From: Nitrospirillum sp034653355
GTDB taxonomy: Bacteria; Pseudomonadota; Alphaproteobacteria; Azospirillales; Azospirillaceae
Direction: 5' to 3'
Length of the DNA: 64,000 nucleotides
NCBI RefSeq assembly: GCF_034653355.1
Contig: NZ_JAYEER010000003.1
Coordinates: 1,860,001 to 1,924,000 of the forward strand
Every line of letters starts with the position of its first letter. Position 1 is the first letter of the stretch. Below are positions 62,519 through 64,000 of this stretch, piece after piece. The notes below the pieces were generated by a model. The model was not told the DNA's origin and made no database searches. It was given only the letters and a program-made list of their open reading frames with translations. The translations under genes were made by a program, and so were the position numbers.

Positions 62519-63001
62519 GGGGCCAAAGCCAGTCACTCGCCAGCGTCCATAACACAAGGCCCCCAAGCATGGTCGTGATATCCATGAAGGCCTTACGCCG
62601 TAACACGACGATACTGAAGGCCAACCCTCAATGAAGGGGTGTTAAAACACACCCCATTCGGGGAAAACACACACACCATGACAATAGAAGATCATGGCAT
62701 TTAGGTTGCCGTCATGACCTCAAAGGGCCTTTACCGGAATGGTTAAACGTCCGATGGCGTGACACTTGGCGTCATCTTCACCGCTCTACCATCGCCCAAA
62801 TAAGCCCTTTGCCGCCTGTAAACCTATAGGTAACCAGGGGACTGCCCATGGTCGTTGTGGGCATCGCTGGCGGCATGCTAAAAGCGCCCCCCTTTGGCGA
62901 CACTCCTGCAAATACCGTCTTTTGGCCCCCTGGGGACAGTCGCGCCCGGGCCATTAGACACCCCGTTACCTATGATTCTATAGAAAATAGGGAGTCTAAT
63001 T
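62519..63001. other. 480-base noncoding region with inverted repeat
   Basis: No supported gene. It is less GC-rich than the flanks and contains an inverted repeat (GGGGTGT - 6 bases - ACACCCC at 62636-62655), an adjacent run of ACACAC, and short repeats of TGGCGT around 62752-62775. It could hold a replication or transfer origin, or operators for the following ATPase gene. AGGGAG at 62989 is that gene's ribosome binding site. Confidence 0.4.
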
Positions 63002-64000
63002 TTGGCGGTCGATAGTCCGTTGCGCGTGCAGGCCCGGAAGAACCTTCAGGACACCCTGTCCCGGTACGGCCAATCCCCCTCCCTTGACCAGGCGAACGCC
63101 CTTCACGACCTCATGGATACCATGGTGGATATGGCGAACGGGATTTCATCGTCATGCTATTATCTATCCTCCCTTGATCCTGGTCTTGGGAAGACCACAG
63201 CCGTTGTGTCCTTCCTGCAAGCGCTGTGTGCCAGTAACCAGCACCCAGGGGTGGCCGCGCTGGTCTGCATGGCCCGCCGGGAGGAAATCCGCGATATCCT
63301 GAAGGATGCCGGTCTACCGCCTGAGAGTTTCGCGGTGCTTGCTGGCAAGGCCCCGGAAGGCCCGAGGGCCGCTGATTGGGTGGACCTGGACGACCTGAGC
63401 CCAACACCCCCGCATCAGGCCCGTGTGCTGTTCACGACTCAAGCCATGGTCAGGGTGCGGTGTGCCGGTCAGGCCTCCTTTGGGGAGGTTTCCGACTTTC
63501 ACTATCAGGGCCACCCCCGCCAAGTCCGCATCTGGGATGAGACCTTCGACGTTGCTGAAGGCCTGGCCGTGGACCTGGACGCCATCGCGCGCGTCCTAAA
63601 GACCTTGCGGGACCGCAGCGCCGACACGACCGATGCCCTGGACGACTTGCGGGATGTCGCCAAGAGACTAGATGACGGCACCGTCTACCCCGTCCCGGAC
63701 CTGGCATCGCCCTTCGGGCTGGCGCTGAAGGACATCCTGCGACGACATGGGCATCGGTTGTCCAGCGATGACCGGGATATCCTTCAGCAGTTGACGGCCC
63801 TTTCAGGGCAACACTGCGTGGTCCGCCATCACCAGAACAAGCGCTTCCTGCTGGGGAAGGCCACACCAATTCCCGCCGACATCGCCCCCGTGGTCATACT
63901 GGACGCTTCCGGGCGTGTGCGTGAAACCTATGCCCTTTGGGAGCGCCACCGAGGCAACCTGAAGCGCCTTGAAGGGGCCGCCAAGGATTATGGTCACCTG
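63002..64000 (+). CDS. P-loop ATPase / helicase-like protein (partial, runs off window)
   Basis: A TTG start at 63002 with AGGGAG upstream opens a frame of 333 codons that is still open at the window edge. A Walker A motif is seen as LDPGLGKTTAVV (about 60-70) and a DExx-like Walker B as VRIWDETFD (about 180), suggesting a superfamily 2 helicase-like or plasmid/phage replication ATPase. The region between reads as an ATPase core (ALVCMARREEIRDIL, VLFTTQAMVRV). It is probably part of the island's replication or maintenance functions. C-terminus unknown. Confidence 0.65.
   Translation, partial: MAVDSPLRVQARKNLQDTLSRYGQSPSLDQANALHDLMDTMVDMANGISSSCYYLSSLDPGLGKTTAVVSFLQALCASNQHPGVAALVCMARREEIRDILKDAGLPPESFAVLAGKAPEGPRAADWVDLDDLSPTPPHQARVLFTTQAMVRVRCAGQASFGEVSDFHYQGHPRQVRIWDETFDVAEGLAVDLDAIARVLKTLRDRSADTTDALDDLRDVAKRLDDGTVYPVPDLASPFGLALKDILRRHGHRLSSDDRDILQQLTALSGQHCVVRHHQNKRFLLGKATPIPADIAPVVILDASGRVRETYALWERHRGNLKRLEGAAKDYGHL

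Noticed and set aside
62766..62957. A 63-codon plus-strand gene in the island's noncoding region
   Set aside because: Composition is unlike protein (Arg, His, Trp and Pro scattered) and no ribosome binding site is present.

Overview
The window is high-GC chromosomal DNA of an alphaproteobacterium, most likely a rhodospirillum-type member of the Azospirillaceae (Azospirillum, Nitrospirillum or Niveispirillum group). I infer this from codon use, from protein sequences recognised from memory, and from gene orders typical of that group: dgt / argS / SPOR protein / nagZ, pepA / lptF / lptG / surA / pdxA / rsmA, and mltG / fabF / acpP / fabG / fabD. No database search was possible.

Layout. 1-7.7 kb: a housekeeping block (nagZ, SPOR protein, argS and dGTPase on the minus strand; erpA-like Fe-S carrier and exonuclease III on the plus strand), then a sterol desaturase-type membrane hydroxylase. 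7.9-9.8 kb: isochorismatase-fold hydrolase overlapping a GlxA-type regulator, and a small lipoprotein. 9.9-18 kb: rsmA, pdxA, surA, lptG and lptF (minus) with pepA and holC diverging (plus). lptD, usually part of this cluster, is absent. 18-26 kb: a GH5-like secreted glycosidase, a two-component pair, a carbonic anhydrase with a SulP transporter and a small secreted protein, and an HPP-CBS membrane protein. 26-30.5 kb: mltG and the fatty-acid synthesis genes. 30.7-35 kb: a LysR / EamA divergent pair, then a polymorphic-toxin-like gene, a candidate immunity gene and a decayed second toxin module. 35-43 kb: DUF3142 and TPR membrane proteins, a phospholipase D-like protein and a TPR glycosyltransferase-like protein. 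43-45 kb: rpsF-rpsR-rplI. 45-49.6 kb: a minus-strand operon that looks devoted to organosulfur use (dioxygenase, substrate-binding protein, nitroreductase, flavoprotein, ferredoxin). 50-59 kb: chemoreceptor, ferredoxin, a CoxG-like / XdhC / MoeA-MocA group for molybdenum hydroxylase maturation, and a glycan-related hypothetical.

From 59.1 kb to the end is a mobile island: an intact tRNA-Val(CAC), then a tyrosine integrase reading away from it, a secreted protein, a lower-GC DUF3800 gene, a serine resolvase with a candidate three-subsite res region, a 480-base noncoding stretch and the start of a P-loop ATPase that runs off the window.

Sequence-quality note: four conserved genes (pdxA, pepA, the GH5-like gene and rpsR) each carry one reading-frame break. 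rpsR is expected to be essential, so base-level errors in the assembly are the simplest explanation for at least some of these. A fifth locus (49.8-50.2 kb) has several breaks and looks like a pseudogene. The most interesting region is the toxin / immunity / orphan-toxin locus at 32.85-34.91 kb, followed by the organosulfur operon and the island.
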